From Hofstenia miamia (taxonomy: Eukaryota > Xenacoelomorpha > Acoela > Hofsteniidae), in contig CABFPE010000917.1 in NCBI GenBank assembly GCA_900660155.1, positions 70,015 to 134,014 on the forward strand: a DNA stretch of 64,000 bases, given 5' to 3'. A program made the position numbers and the translations under genes. Positions 49,010 to 61,111 of the stretch are shown here, piece by piece (position 1 is the stretch's first letter; every line of letters starts with the position of its first letter). The notes below the pieces were generated by a model. The model was not told the DNA's origin. It saw only the letters and a program-made list of their open reading frames with translations, and did not search any database.

Positions 49010-50030
49010 CATTCTAGAGTCGAGATGTGGCTATGGGCAACTTTACATTGATAAAATTTTAGCAAAGTAGGTGGTTTCCTTCTCACTTGGATCTGAACAT
49101 AAGAAGTGAAGCTCTCAAATTTTGAGTGCGCAGGTTTAGTGCCAATCTTTCCAAGATGAGTTTCTCTTATTGGGTTTTAAAATTTGTTAATTGATTTCAT
49201 GCAAGTGTTAATGTTTTCAAACTAATTGGGCTAAACGAGTTGTGTTTAGTAGTGGTCTGGATCCATCATCAAGATCGATTCTAGGGTCTTTGTGCCAGAC
49301 TACGAAAGTGCACTTAGGTTAGGTATAGGGGTTTTTTCTCTCGTTTAGCTGACTAGCAATCATTCAGTACATGTGTTAAAATAAATAAATTCAAAATATG
49401 GTTGGATGACCAAAACCTAGGTAATATATTATTACTATTTCAGATCCAAATTAATGACTATAAAATGACCAATAAAGCATGTACTAATTAATAAATGTAG
49501 GTTAGGAAGCTTCTCAATATTAAAATATTTATTAAAGCCAATATATTTTGGTAATTGCTACATGTAATATTAATTAAGCAGCTAGTAACAAGTCCAGTTG
49601 CATATTCATGAAACACTTTTACAAAATAGAGGCTAAGTCGAATTGTGTCTTGTCTTGAGTATAGACTGAGCTAGGTTTGACTATCCAGTCGTTTCAGGCA
49701 TTAATTATTTCATACATGTATAGATTGATAGTCAGACTAGGCAAGAATCGAAAAACTCCTAACCGTAACNCACATAAGTTATATTGCTGAGCTGAGAGGT
49801 GGAACTCAATCAATTGGATCATCGATGGACTGGTGAAACTGGATGTGGAGATCAGCTTCAGGCAGATGCCCACTATTGATCTTTGGAGAGATTGCTGTAT
49901 GGCTTCGTCACCTAAATAGTGAAGAGTCAAATCTAGTTATGTTATGTTAACAGAAGTAAGCAAAAGCTAAACAGTATCTAGTTAGTAAATCCCTAACTGC
50001 AAAGATACAACTAACATTATAAAGTAACAA
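49010..50030. other. No recognisable gene; isolated N at 49770
   Basis: The flanks of the N at 49770 are not duplicated, unlike most other Ns here. A 5' flank or leader of the Ty3/gypsy fossil may begin near 49,950, but terminal repeats were not found. Confidence 0.4.
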
Positions 50031-50039
50031 AGGATAAAC

Positions 50040-53000
50040 AGTAATAATGCCTGGTAAAGGAACAACAACCTGGAAAAGAAGTTCTTTTACTAGAGAAACA
50101 TTCAGTGGAACAATCCGCACACTGTGACAAGATCTATAAGTGAGAGTGGAAGTTAAGCAACAGGACAATTAAATGAAAACAAACTAGTCAACAAAGAGAG
50201 CTACCTAAAACCCAAACCAGTGCACTTCAACAAGATCCCAGAATCGTGATCAAGAAGGAGTACCACTACAAACCACAGAAAAATATGACAAAAGGAAAGA
50301 GAGGCAGCACAAAGAACACAGCACCCAGGGCAGTAACTCCTAGAGCAACAAGATCACCACCATACTCCGGTGAAAATTCATCCCCTGACATGGAACTACA
50401 GTCCCTACATTCACCCCCAGAGACGAACCCTCAACAGATAATTGATATGCTAAGAAGAAGCCAAGAAAATGAAGCATTTCTGAGGAATGAAATAAAACAA
50501 TTAACAAACAAAGTTAAGCAGATGGAATGACAAAATCAAGTTAAATATGGAAGTGAGACTAGATGAGCAAAGCAAACTATTCCAAAACAAGATCAAAATA
50601 CTCACTCAAAAATTATCTGAATTGAACAAAAGATTCTTAGAACAAAATCAATAGCAAGAGAAAAATCAGCAACTGGAAAGAATAAACAGACAGTTAATAG
50701 AGGACAATGATTTACAAGCAGGAGAATTGGAGCAACTGAAGGAAAAACTAAGATTGCTACAGCTAACAGAAGAAGAAAACCTGAGTTACATATGGACCCA
50801 TGAAATGGAACTTCAATCAAGAAAGGAGAATGAACTGCAAGCACCACATATGCCAGCCAACAAGAAAATATCATATAAAGAACTGGACAAAGACATAGAT
50901 GCTGAGAAACAGAAAATCATAAATGAGATTAAGAAAGCAGTAACAACACAATTACAAGAGGAAGACACAATAAAGAATCACAACAAACATAAATATGAAA
51001 ATTTAAATGACATCTGAAACTACATCCAACAAGTTGAACATCTAATGCTGAGCTCAAGAGAAATAGATATTCAAAATACAATATGTTCTCACATATTTGC
51101 AAAGGAATGCCAGAGAGCATCAGAACACAGTTCAAAATAAATTGCAACATAGACAATAAGTTAGAAAGAATGATCTGAAAGGCAGTCAACATACAGGCAA
51201 CCATTGAGAACAATGCACAAATATACAAAAACCCACGTGGCACAGAGAGGCACCAACATAGAGAAACAACCTCAAACAATGCCCCCAAGTAAAACTTACA
51301 ACAACATCAACCCCAAAAAATTATAAAAGTTAAAGGGAAAGATGGAAAAACTAAAAAGGTAAGAGAAAAGATGTCAAGTCCTCTGGCTGCAGGCATGTAA
51401 TCAGACATGAAGAAGAATATTATGACAATGAAGATGTAATACATTCATAAAATGAAATGGACAAAACACTCCCAACTGATGAGGAGTCAGAAAACTAATC
51501 AGAGTGCTGACTCATAAAAACTGTGCATTGATAATGATCCTGACAAATCTGGATACAATAAATACAATAACAATAGCAATCAATGGAGTAATGACAAAGG
51601 CAACAATCAACACTGGAGCAGCAACATTGATAATCACAGACCAATGTGCAATGCAGCTAGGGTTTAAATGTGAAGATTTGAATAGTTGCAATAAAAGATT
51701 AATTAATGCATCAGGAGAATATATCAACACAAAAGGAATGATAAATGCTGTACAGATGAGAATATGCTAATACAACATTCAAACAGTCATTGGTGGTGGA
51801 CATGCATAGCAATCTGTTGCTGTATGAGGTCATTCTAGGTGACAACTTTTTGACAAAAAATAGGTGTGTCATCAACTATGCAAACACAGAACTATAAAGG
51901 TAAGAAAGAAAGAAATGGAAATTGAAGAAGAACAAGGGAAACACAAAATGATTACATTTGAATGGCAGGAAGACATCCATTTAAATACAATAACAATAGC
52001 AATCAATGGAGTAATGACAAAGGCAACAATCAACACTGGAGCAGCAACATTGATAATCACAGACCAATGTGCAATGCAGCTAGGGTTTAAATGTGAAGAT
52101 TTGAATAGTTGCAATAAAAGATTAATTAATGCATCAGGAGAATATATCAACACAAAAGGAATGATAAATGCTGTACAGATGAGAATATGCTAATACAACA
52201 TTCAAACAGTCATTGGTGGTGGACATGCATAGCAATCTGTTGCTGTATGAGGTCATTCTAGGTGACAACTTTTTGACAAAAAATAGGTGTGTCATCAACT
52301 ATGCAAACACAGAACTATAAAGGTAAGAAAGAAAGAAATGGAAATTGAAGAAGAACAAGGGAAACACAAAATGATTACATTTGAATGGCAGGAAGACATC
52401 CATTTACAACCACATCAATGGAAGATGCATATGATAGAAACAGAAGAAGCAATAACAGCTGACATAATGCTATATGACAACAAAGGCATTAACACTAAAA
52501 GAGTATCAATGCTGGCTAGCATTTGTGCAGTCAAGGACGGAAAAGGAAGAATACCCATCCTCAACACAATGAACCAAAGTGTCAATCTAAAGAAATCTCA
52601 AATAAGGACTGTCTCTTATTACACATCTAATCCAACATCAGACTGATTTGGAAGGCAATTGGAGATAACAATGGAGCAAGTAATTTGCCTGATCAATTCA
52701 AGGACTTGCAAATGAAAGCAGATAGTAATCCACATGGCCAAATCAAGTGCAAGTGGATGAACACCATTAAAAGTTGCAAGTACTCCCAAAGACTGACTCA
52801 AGGTAATAGGGATGAAAGCAGAAGAAGAAAACATATACAGAACTCCTGAGATAAAGAACAAAGACTACCCACTTCTGAAGAACAAGAAATCATGAAACTC
52901 AGGAATTGTTGGAAAAGCAGTGGGCAAAAAACATATAATAGTCACAACAATGGACAAAGCCATTAAGCTGCTACTCAGAAGAGTGCCAGAAAAGATGAAA

Positions 53001-54240
53001 GATGAATACAATCATATATTAGAAGAACTAATTGACAATAAGATCATCTGCCTGAGCAAAAGCCCATATGCAGTGCCAATGGTGTTTGTGAAGCAAGGGG
53101 ATAAATATCACCTATGCATAGACTTTCACAAACTAAATGAGGTGACAAAGAAAGACTCATATCCCCTACCACAGATAGAGGACATGCTCTATGAAGCAAG
53201 CAAGCCTAAATACTTCACAACACTAGATTTATGCAAAGCCTACTGGCAGGTAAAGATGGAAGAAGATGATATTGAGAAAACAGCATTCATAACACCATAT
53301 AGGCTGTATTAGTGGATATATATGGGGTTTGGACTATGCAATGCACCAGTGACCTTCCAGAGATACATCACAAAAGTGCTAAGGAATAAGACACATAGAA
53401 TGGAGGAAGGAGTTGATGCCTATATAGATGTCATCATAGTAACCAGCAACACAATCCAAGAACATCTGAAAAAACTAGAGAGAATGCTAACAATACTGGA
53501 AAATGCAGGACTTCACATCAATGGAAACAAATGGGATATTCTAAAGGAAAAGATAGTATTTTTGGGGAGAACAATCAAGAAAGGAAGGATATGTATGAAG
53601 GACAATGCCAGAGAGATGATCTGAAAAATAGAAAAACCCAACAACAAGAAAGATATACAAAGGATAATGGGATTTTTCAACTATTACAGCACCTTCATTT
53701 CAAACATAGCCAGTAAAACAGCAAAGATGACTAGACTAATGAGAAAATCAGTACCATTCTCATGGACCTGGCAGGAGCAGGAGGAGTTGAATAACATCAA
53801 AGAAGAACTGGCGAAATTACCATCCCTCAACATGCTGGACTATAATGAACAGTTCATACTGGATTGTGATGCAAGTAAAGTGGCAATTGGAGCCACATTA
53901 GGACAAATAAAAAATGGAAAAGAGGTCCCCATTCAATTCTTCAGTTGAAAGTTAAGAGCAAGTGAGGAAAATTATGGGTCAACCAAGGTGGAAATGCTGG
54001 CATTAATAGAGAGTATCAAGAAGTTTCAACATTTCCTGATCAGTAAGGGAATTCAGAGTGTGCATGGATAACAGTGGATTAGCATGGCTAAAAAAGTTTT
54101 CTGTAGACAAATCTGGAATAGTGTCATGATGGATTGAATATTTGAACAAATTTAAATTCTCAATCAAGCCTAGGAAAGGCAAACTGATAGGTAATTCTCT
54201 CAGCAAGCTCTTCCAATGCCTCATCCAGTGCAGAACAGGT
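50040..54240 (+). mobile_element. Ty3/gypsy LTR-retrotransposon fossil
   Basis: Parts in order: a gag-like region rich in charged coiled coil (about 50246-51290), an aspartic-protease region (about 51560-51770 and its repeat), reverse transcriptase (about 52900-53640, with FHKLNEVTKKDSYPLPQIED, YFTTLDLCKAYWQV and MGFGLCNAPVTFQRYI), and RNase H (about 53660-54240, with DCDASKVAIGATLGQIK). The order and motifs identify the Ty3/gypsy group. No integrase was recognised and no long terminal repeats were found. It is broken, with roughly ten or more interruptions, so it is an old copy. Confidence 0.85.
51560..52405. repeat. 423-bp exact tandem duplication in the fossil
   Basis: Bases 51560-51982 equal 51983-52405 (offset 423), without an N at the junction. 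It may be a recent tandem duplication or an assembly error; the perfect identity favours the latter or a very young event. Confidence 0.8.
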
Positions 54241-55689
54241 AACATAATTCTCAGAACAAGGCTTTGGTGAATGAATCTCATCTCAATTGGCAGCAGCATT
54301 TTTTAGTTCCTAGCTCTAATGCAAATGTGGATTCCAAAAATTGTCTTTCCATTCTTTGATAAGCCACATGTTGAGTGTTGAGCTCTGCTTGAAGGGACTC
54401 AATGTGGTGTTCACTTTCCATTCACATTGCAACCTGCTGAGATAAGGCATCTTTCAAGTGTTCAATTTCCATTTGATGAGCATCTAAATGTGGGATAGGT
54501 TGACTGGAATGGCTCAAACCACTGTAAGGATGAACTGGAATTGGTGGAGCATTCCTCAGAGAAACTTGGCTGGGATTACTGTAAGGAATAGTTGAAGCAT
54601 TCTGAGTATTGAAAATTTGTGAAACTTGAATGGGAGAATTTGGTAGTGATACATTAAACAATGATCCAATGGTACAAGATGTAACATCCACGCTACCACT
54701 GATTGTACAGGGCATGATGCTCCACATTGAAGTGGTCCCAAAACAAGGAGAACAAACAACTGTACAATNACAGTTCATACTGGATTGTGATGCAAGTAAA
54801 GTGGCAATTGGAGCCACATTAGGACAAATAAAAAATGGAAAAGAGGTCCCCATTCAATTCTTCAGTTGAAAGTTAAGAGCAAGTGAGGAAAATTATGGGT
54901 CAACCAAGGTGGAAATGCTGGCATTAATAGAGAGTATCAAGAAGTTTCAACATTTCCTGATCAGTAAGGGAATTCAGAGTGTGCATGGATAACAGTGGAT
55001 TAGCATGGCTAAAAAAGTTTTCTGTAGACAAATCTGGAATAGTGTCATGATGGATTGAATATTTGAACAAATTTAAATTCTCAATCAAGCCTAGGAAAGG
55101 CAAACTGATAGGTAATTCTCTCAGCAAGCTCTTCCAATGCCTCATCCAGTGCAGAACAGGTAACATAATTCTCAGAACAAGGCTTTGGTGAATGAATCTC
55201 ATCTCAATTGGCAGCAGCATTTTTTAGTTCCTAGCTCTAATGCAAATGTGGATTCCAAAAATTGTCTTTCCATTCTTTGATAAGCCACATGTTGAGTGTT
55301 GAGCTCTGCTTGAAGGGACTCAATGTGGTGTTCACTTTCCATTCACATTGCAACCTGCTGAGATAAGGCATCTTTCAAGTGTTCAATTTCCATTTGATGA
55401 GCATCTAAATGTGGGATAGGTTGACTGGAATGGCTCAAACCACTGTAAGGATGAACTGGAATTGGTGGAGCATTCCTCAGAGAAACTTGGCTGGGATTAC
55501 TGTAAGGAATAGTTGAAGCATTCTGAGTATTGAAAATTTGTGAAACTTGAATGGGAGAATTTGGTAGTGATACATTAAACAATGATCCAATGGTACAAGA
55601 TGTAACATCCACGCTACCACTGATTGTACAGGGCATGATGCTCCACATTGAAGTGGTCCCAAAACAAGGAGAACAAACAACTGTACAAT
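53849..55689. other. 920-bp exact duplication across one N
   Basis: Bases 53849-54768 equal 54770-55689 (offset 921), with a single N at 54769. It has the same signature as at 10609-12589: an unmerged contig overlap. It makes the RNase H part of the LTR fossil and the opposite-strand ORF appear twice. Confidence 0.85.
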
Positions 55690-55699
55690 TAGAATCCAT
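55240..55699 (-). other. Opposite-strand open region, gag-like, unidentified
   Basis: The minus strand is open for 118 codons from 55699: Pro/Ser/Asn-rich with short repeats (PYSNPSQVSLRNAPPIPVHP), then a charged helix (HQMEIEHLKDALSQQ) that continues in the next frame. The composition resembles gag N-terminal regions, so a second element facing the other way may abut the Ty3/gypsy fossil. The copy at 54422-54768 is the assembly duplicate. It is broken, and its family is not established. Confidence 0.35.
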
Positions 55700-55899
55700 A
55701 AATCAATAAGAACAATACTTTTCAAATAACTAGATAAATTAACTGTGTGGAGCACTTCCCCAACAACTAGTGAAACATGTAGATTACAGAAATCACTAAT
55801 AAACAACCCAAAAAGGGGATATGGCAGCATTTGGTAATAAATCCAACACATAGAAGCACTGAGACAAAAAGAACTTAAACAAGTAGCAACAAACAAAAC

Positions 55900-56549
55900 A
55901 AGTTAAAAACATCTAATACCAGTGACAGTTCAGGATCATGTCAGGAGTCCTGTCATGGTTGCCATGTAGAATCATGGGCTGGAATTATAATTACACTATA
56001 TAACTCATTGACATGGCAGAAGGTTGATGAAGCAACCTCATAAAAACAGCCTCAAATCCATTAGATTAACATAGAGAAATTATTAAGACAAACATTGGTA
56101 ATACATCCAAGTAACTACTACCTTATGGGAAAATTCCAAGATGACCAATTGATATGGCTTCCAGGAAAGTGCTATCCAAAAAGAGAAGTGCTTAACCTAA
56201 ATGAATGGTGCTACCTTAGATGTCTCAAAATTTATTATCTACCTCAGAAAGTAATAAATATCTCATTTTCATTGTTATCTCTCAGCTCACTAAATAATAG
56301 CATTTGGTTACCATGTATTTGTTCTAACCAACAGTATAATATCATCACAGTGTATTCAGTTATAGGTGCATGTTTGTGTTGAAAATTTAATGAGAGATTT
56401 ATTATTGCCCTATACATAGCCATATACATAACCTAAGTATTCCACAATTTGGGATAGATAATCTGAGAAGATCTCTAGAAGCTATGTGTCACCCCAGTAC
56501 TTTGAGGAAAGTACTCCCAAATTGTTGCCTTGCTTACACAATCATTATT
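55900..56549. other. No recognisable gene
   Basis: Moderately AT-rich. Contains cctgtcatggttgccatg at about 55949. Open frames on both strands near 56.1-56.4 kb have no family features. Confidence 0.4.
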
Positions 56550-57203
56550 ATATCAAAATAAATAAAGTAAATATGAAGGTAAAGTAGGAGTTGAAGCTAG
56601 ATAAACTCTATTGACCTTTTTCTACATGGTTTCTCAATTTATACAAAAATGAGATTATTACCTGCCTTTGTTTACAATCAAATCACATAACATAAAATAA
56701 TCATGTCAGATATTTACCTCATAAATTTAATTTGAGCAATAACACATAGCACCAATCAAGGGGNAACATGCTTTTGTAGTGGGCAATCGGCAAAAATAGC
56801 ACATTTCTCTCGCAAGTTGAACGACGCAGTCACCAATGCACATGACTCCTGGAACCTCTTTCATTTGTTCACTAGAGACAATGGTCACACACCATTAAAC
56901 AACAGTTTTCGCAGTTTCCCCTCTGTTAAACTAGCATTAGATGATATTGCTTTATTCTTCCAAACTTCCATGCAGAAGCGCAATACCANATATCAAAATA
57001 AATAAAGTAAATATGAAGGTAAAGTAGGAGTTGAAGCTAGATAAACTCTATTGACCTTTTTCTACATGGTTTCTCAATTTATACAAAAATGAGATTATTA
57101 CCTGCCTTTGTTTACAATCAAATCACATAACATAAAATAATCATGTCAGATATTTACCTCATAAATTTAATTTGAGCAATAACACATAGCACCAATCAAG
57201 GGG
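56550..57203. other. Assembly duplication around two N joins
   Basis: Bases 56550-56763 equal 56990-57203 (offset 440). Ns lie at 56764 and 56989, and the bases between them are an unrelated LINE piece, the same arrangement as at 1310-1784. Confidence 0.8.
56765..56988 (+). mobile_element. LINE fragment between two Ns
   Basis: The frame is open across the fragment: CSGQSAKIAHFSRKLNDAVT, then NAHDSWNLFHLFTRDNGHTP and LALDDIALFFQTSMQKRNT. This fits the linker between endonuclease and RT in CR1/Jockey-like LINEs (W-x-L-x-x-L, then a D-x-A-x-x-FF block). Its placement here is doubtful because both ends are N joins. Confidence 0.6.
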
Positions 57204-58990
57204 ACATTAAACTATTTTTCAAATTTGGAATATTATTCCTACAGGTATATCAAAGTAATAATCAGATACATAATAAAAATTTGTTCAACATCTGAATGAT
57301 ATGATTTTTTGCATTATAGTATTTGTTAACAGTAAGCATATGAAATGCATTATTACAAATTTTCCAGATTCCTGATCTCCCAAATATTATGCTCAAGTAT
57401 TAACTACTTAAGGGCAGGGTTGTCCTGAGAGAGCTGCTTCCACATTTATAACTAAATATGTACTTAAGATATTACATTCAACATTTGAAAAAAATATTAT
57501 ACAATCCTTAAAGGCTGTTGAAAGGAATAGACTAAACTGCCTGCATAAACTACAAATACTATTTTATTAGGAATCTATCATAAGTATAATACAAAATTTG
57601 GAAAAGAAATAATGAATGAACCATAAAAATTTAGCTACTGGTTCCAATAAAGTACCCATTACAAGTTATAGAAATAATTAAATTTCCACTTGATGTGTAA
57701 CAGAGCTTCAGAGCACTGAAAATACAAATTGTGAATGTTAAATTTTATAATTATAAAGCATATTTAAAATAGCTTTAAAATAGTTGCAAATCTGCATTTG
57801 AACAATCAAAATATATTCTATAGAAATGCATGTATTCATTCATATATATAACTATAATTGAATTTTTGATGACGGCAGATATACGGAAATTAAATTGAGG
57901 AAAGCAACATGGAACCCCTAACAACAAACAAAAATATCAGAAAATATAAATTGACAAGTACTCATTTGGCTGTATGTAATTACCAAATATTAACTACAAA
58001 ATAAGACGGTTGAGTTTCGTAACGTCAGCATGCAATGCAATTTCTAAAAGTTAATATTTTATTAATTTTTCGCTTCTATAATTGTGAATTTACTGCTGTG
58101 TTTATTTTAGTATAGTGGATTATTGAGCAATGTAAAATTGGCAATTGCGTGAATTTGCGTGAAGCTCTTTTCCAAACAATAAATTTTTTAGTGTTGTGCA
58201 GAAAATTGTATTACAAGCATTGAAATTTGTTGTTAATACAAGACTAAGTTATGTGTTAAATTTGTAGTAAAGGAATATTTCAAAATGAGATGACCTTAAC
58301 AAGGTTTATTGAACAATTTTTTTGAGATAATTTTTATTTTGTTTTTTGCCTCTGTTTATGAAATGGGAGCACAACAACAATACCTTCCACTTTTTTAGTT
58401 ATGGCCTCACGTTGCACACCATTTTGTAGCGCTTCAAAAAATGAAGAAAATCCTAATAGTCTTTAAATTTTCATATTATTAAAATTGCATTACATGTAAA
58501 CAGTGCAAAGCATAACAGTGAAATTTAAAATAAAAAAAGTTTCTCTCCACCCTATTAACCAAGTTCTCAACTTATTTTGTAGGTTAGTTTAAACAATTTT
58601 AATGTTTGTTTTCTCTAAGGAACATAAATGCACTTTTCAAAAGCTTAATACAAAAATAATTGCTTGCAATTAAAATATTTCGTTTACATTTTAAACTATC
58701 TCAAACTATAATAGGTTTCCATTAGGTATCCAATGCTGTCACGATAAGACGCGACATCTATCAACCAAATTTACGAAAAATTAATTCGCGATAAATGTTA
58801 ACATCCAAGTTAATTAATATTTAAACCAATTAATCTTTCATAATTTATTAACTTCTCTGCAAGGTAAATCACTTGCAATATAAGTGACGGTAATTCTTGA
58901 GGCATACATATAAATGTTTTGTTTGTACCATTTGGAAAATTTATCAAATTCAAGCTTATCACAACTAAAATTTTTCATATAAGTATCGCG
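57204..58990. other. No recognisable gene
   Basis: AT-rich intergenic DNA without coding or repeat signals that I can support. Confidence 0.5.
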
Positions 58991-58993
58991 TAC

Positions 58994-59046
58994 TTTTCGT
59001 CAAACTCATCCATGCATATTTCCGAGACATCATCGGTTTTGGCCAT
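58994..59046 (-). CDS. Possible short first coding exon
   Basis: A minus-strand ATG at 59046 opens MAKTDDVSEICMDEFDEK and meets a GTACGC donor-like site. The acidic, non-repetitive reading and local rise in GC are exon-like, but no downstream exon was found and no family is recognised. It lies just beyond the LINE tail at 59095. Confidence 0.2.
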
Positions 59047-59094
59047 ATGGAGTAAACGGAGAATGACTTTTCATTGATTACATTATAATGTTAA

Positions 59095-60535
59095 TAATAA
59101 TAACAATAATAATAAATGACTTTATTTGCCGCTAAAGGCAAATACTACAAAAATATAAGAACAAGTCAAGTTTTACGGCAGCGAGGACAGTCACAAGAGA
59201 TAAAGTAGGAGCAGATGGATGAGTAGGCGAAGATTTCTTGAATCTAGCCGACGGGGAAAAGAAATCAATGGCTGTTGTAGGGTTGAGAGACAGCAGCAAT
59301 ACAAACACAACTGAAAAAAGAGTGAAGGGTGCGATGCTTCTTGGGACGAGGAATGCAGAAAGTGACAACATCATCGGAGCGAGTGGAGGGAGAATTAGAA
59401 AACTTTATGAAATCAATAGGACCAAGGTCCAATTTGCGGTGAGCAAGCGATTGAACAGGAGGAGATCACAGGCATGGAAGTAGAGAGACAGCGGGGAGTG
59501 GAGAATTTAAGAAGAGCGTCTGTGTATGGCAAGGGAGAGATCCATTTGAAAGCAAGCTTCTGAAACCTTTACATGGAGTGGAACTAAGCACGAGAAGGCG
59601 TAGAGAAGAATGGCGCAAGGAATGAAATTCAACAAAAAGAGTTTCACAGCAGCCGGGGAATTAAAGGGAACCTTTGCAGAAGAGGGCAAAGAGTGAAGAG
59701 TGAGGAATTAGCTTTGCGGAGGTGCAAGGACGCATGTCCAGAGCGATTTAAGTTTGCAGCAAGTTGAACTCAAAGATGAGGATGATGAGGAGAAATATTT
59801 CCAGGGAGGTGCAGATTAGAAGGGGGAGATTCAGAAACGGAAATACATACCACATGTTTTGGTTGGCCTAAAATCAAAATGGTTAACTGAAGACCAAGTC
59901 GACAAAAGCTCAAGATCAGGGGTAATATTGGGGACAAAAGAACTACCAAAGTTGAAAATCGCAGTGTCATCAACGTACACTTGATGGCAACGAGGAAGAA
60001 GAGAACAGCCACAGAATCTTGAGGATGAGCACCGCTAGAGGCAAGTGCCGGAGAAGCAGTAAACGAGTTGATTTTGACACATTGATGGCGCTTGGACAAG
60101 TAAGACTTAAAAAATTCGATGAAATCAACATCAAAGCCAAATAAACTTAAATTTGTCAAGAACAATAGTGTGAGGGAGCCGATCAAAAGCTTTAGAAATG
60201 TCAAGAAATATAATGCAACCAGAATCATTTCGATCAGTGAAAATAACAGTTTTCAATCAAAGTGAGCAAGTTAGTGATGGTAGAACAACCCGAAAGGTTG
60301 CCATGCTGAGAAGAGCAGATAGTGTGAGGAATTATGGGTAACACGTAACGAAAGACAAGGCGCTTAAAGATGATTCACTGCCGAAAAAGAATAGCTATTG
60401 GACGGTATGAAGTGACTTGAGGGTAGGGAAGCTGATTGGATTTTAACAGCAGAGAGATCCAAGATGTTTTCCAGCAAGGCGGAAAGCGCTTAGAGGAGCA
60501 AATGTAGAAAAAAAGATGTTTTGAATGGATGGGTT
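59095..60535 (-). mobile_element. LINE copy with ATT-rich tail (minus strand)
   Basis: Reading right to left: an RT start (CWKTSWISLLLKSNQLPYPQ), LFGFDVDFIEFFKSYLSKRH, the STWSSVNHFDFRPTKTCG and SPPSNLHLPGNISPHHPHL blocks of the RT thumb region, and the C-terminal PSSAKVPFNSPAAVKLF and CSICL segments. It finishes at the tail ttattattattgttattatt (plus-strand 59095-59115). It covers about 1.4 kb, 5'-truncated, with frame breaks. It is the same family as 1-890 and 1442-1652. Confidence 0.8.
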
Positions 60536-60875
60536 TCGTGAATTACAAAGGATTGAACGTCGTCAGGATGGTAAGGCACAAACAATTTGCACTTGTCTAC
60601 TTGGTCCTCTGTCAACCATCTTGATTTTAGCGCTACCAAGACATGTGGTATTTCCTTTTCTGTGGCTCCCCCTTCTGATTTTTCTCTATCTGTGAACTTT
60701 TCTCCTCATCACACTCATCTTGGAGTTCAACTTGCGGCAAACTTAAATTGGACTATTTTTCAACAATTTCATTAATCGAATTTTGTAACGATTTGAAAGA
60801 CGTATTTTGAAAAGTTATCAAGGGCAGTCATTCATTATTATTATGATTTTTATTGTTATTGTTATTATGCAATTT
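60536..60875 (+). mobile_element. LINE fragment in inverted orientation
   Basis: LHLSTWSSVNHLDFSATKTC, GISFSVAPPSDF and NFSPHHTHLGVQLAANLNW match the same block of the neighbouring minus-strand copy. Then comes an ATT-rich stretch at 60835-60870 that looks like a LINE tail. The region after LNW is missing, so it is internally deleted or truncated. It abuts the minus-strand copy at its 5' side. Confidence 0.65.
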
Positions 60876-61111
60876 CTTTGAAAAGAATTAAGAGAATTTC
60901 TTCAGAGGGTATTTGTATTTTTCCAGAAATTCAAAATTAATATTAGCTTTGATAATGAATTTGTGCTATATGATTGAATGATGGAGTGAAGTTATTAGAA
61001 TTCTTTAAGAAATAATTAAATATTACATGCATTTTCAAATAAAAATTTTACATATTTCAAATTTTGCATCCGTGTTTGAAGAATTATATTTTATTATCTC
61101 ATCGAGGATAT

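Noticed and set aside
49770-49770. Another duplicated contig overlap at this N
   Set aside because: The flanks are not repeated here, so no overlap artefact can be claimed.
54630-54869. Plus-strand 79-codon frame across the N at 54769
   Set aside because: It spans an artificial contig join and is antisense to a longer minus-strand open region.
59095-60875. One LINE insertion inverted by twin priming
   Set aside because: Both halves contain the same RT block and each has its own ATT-rich end, so two insertions fit better.
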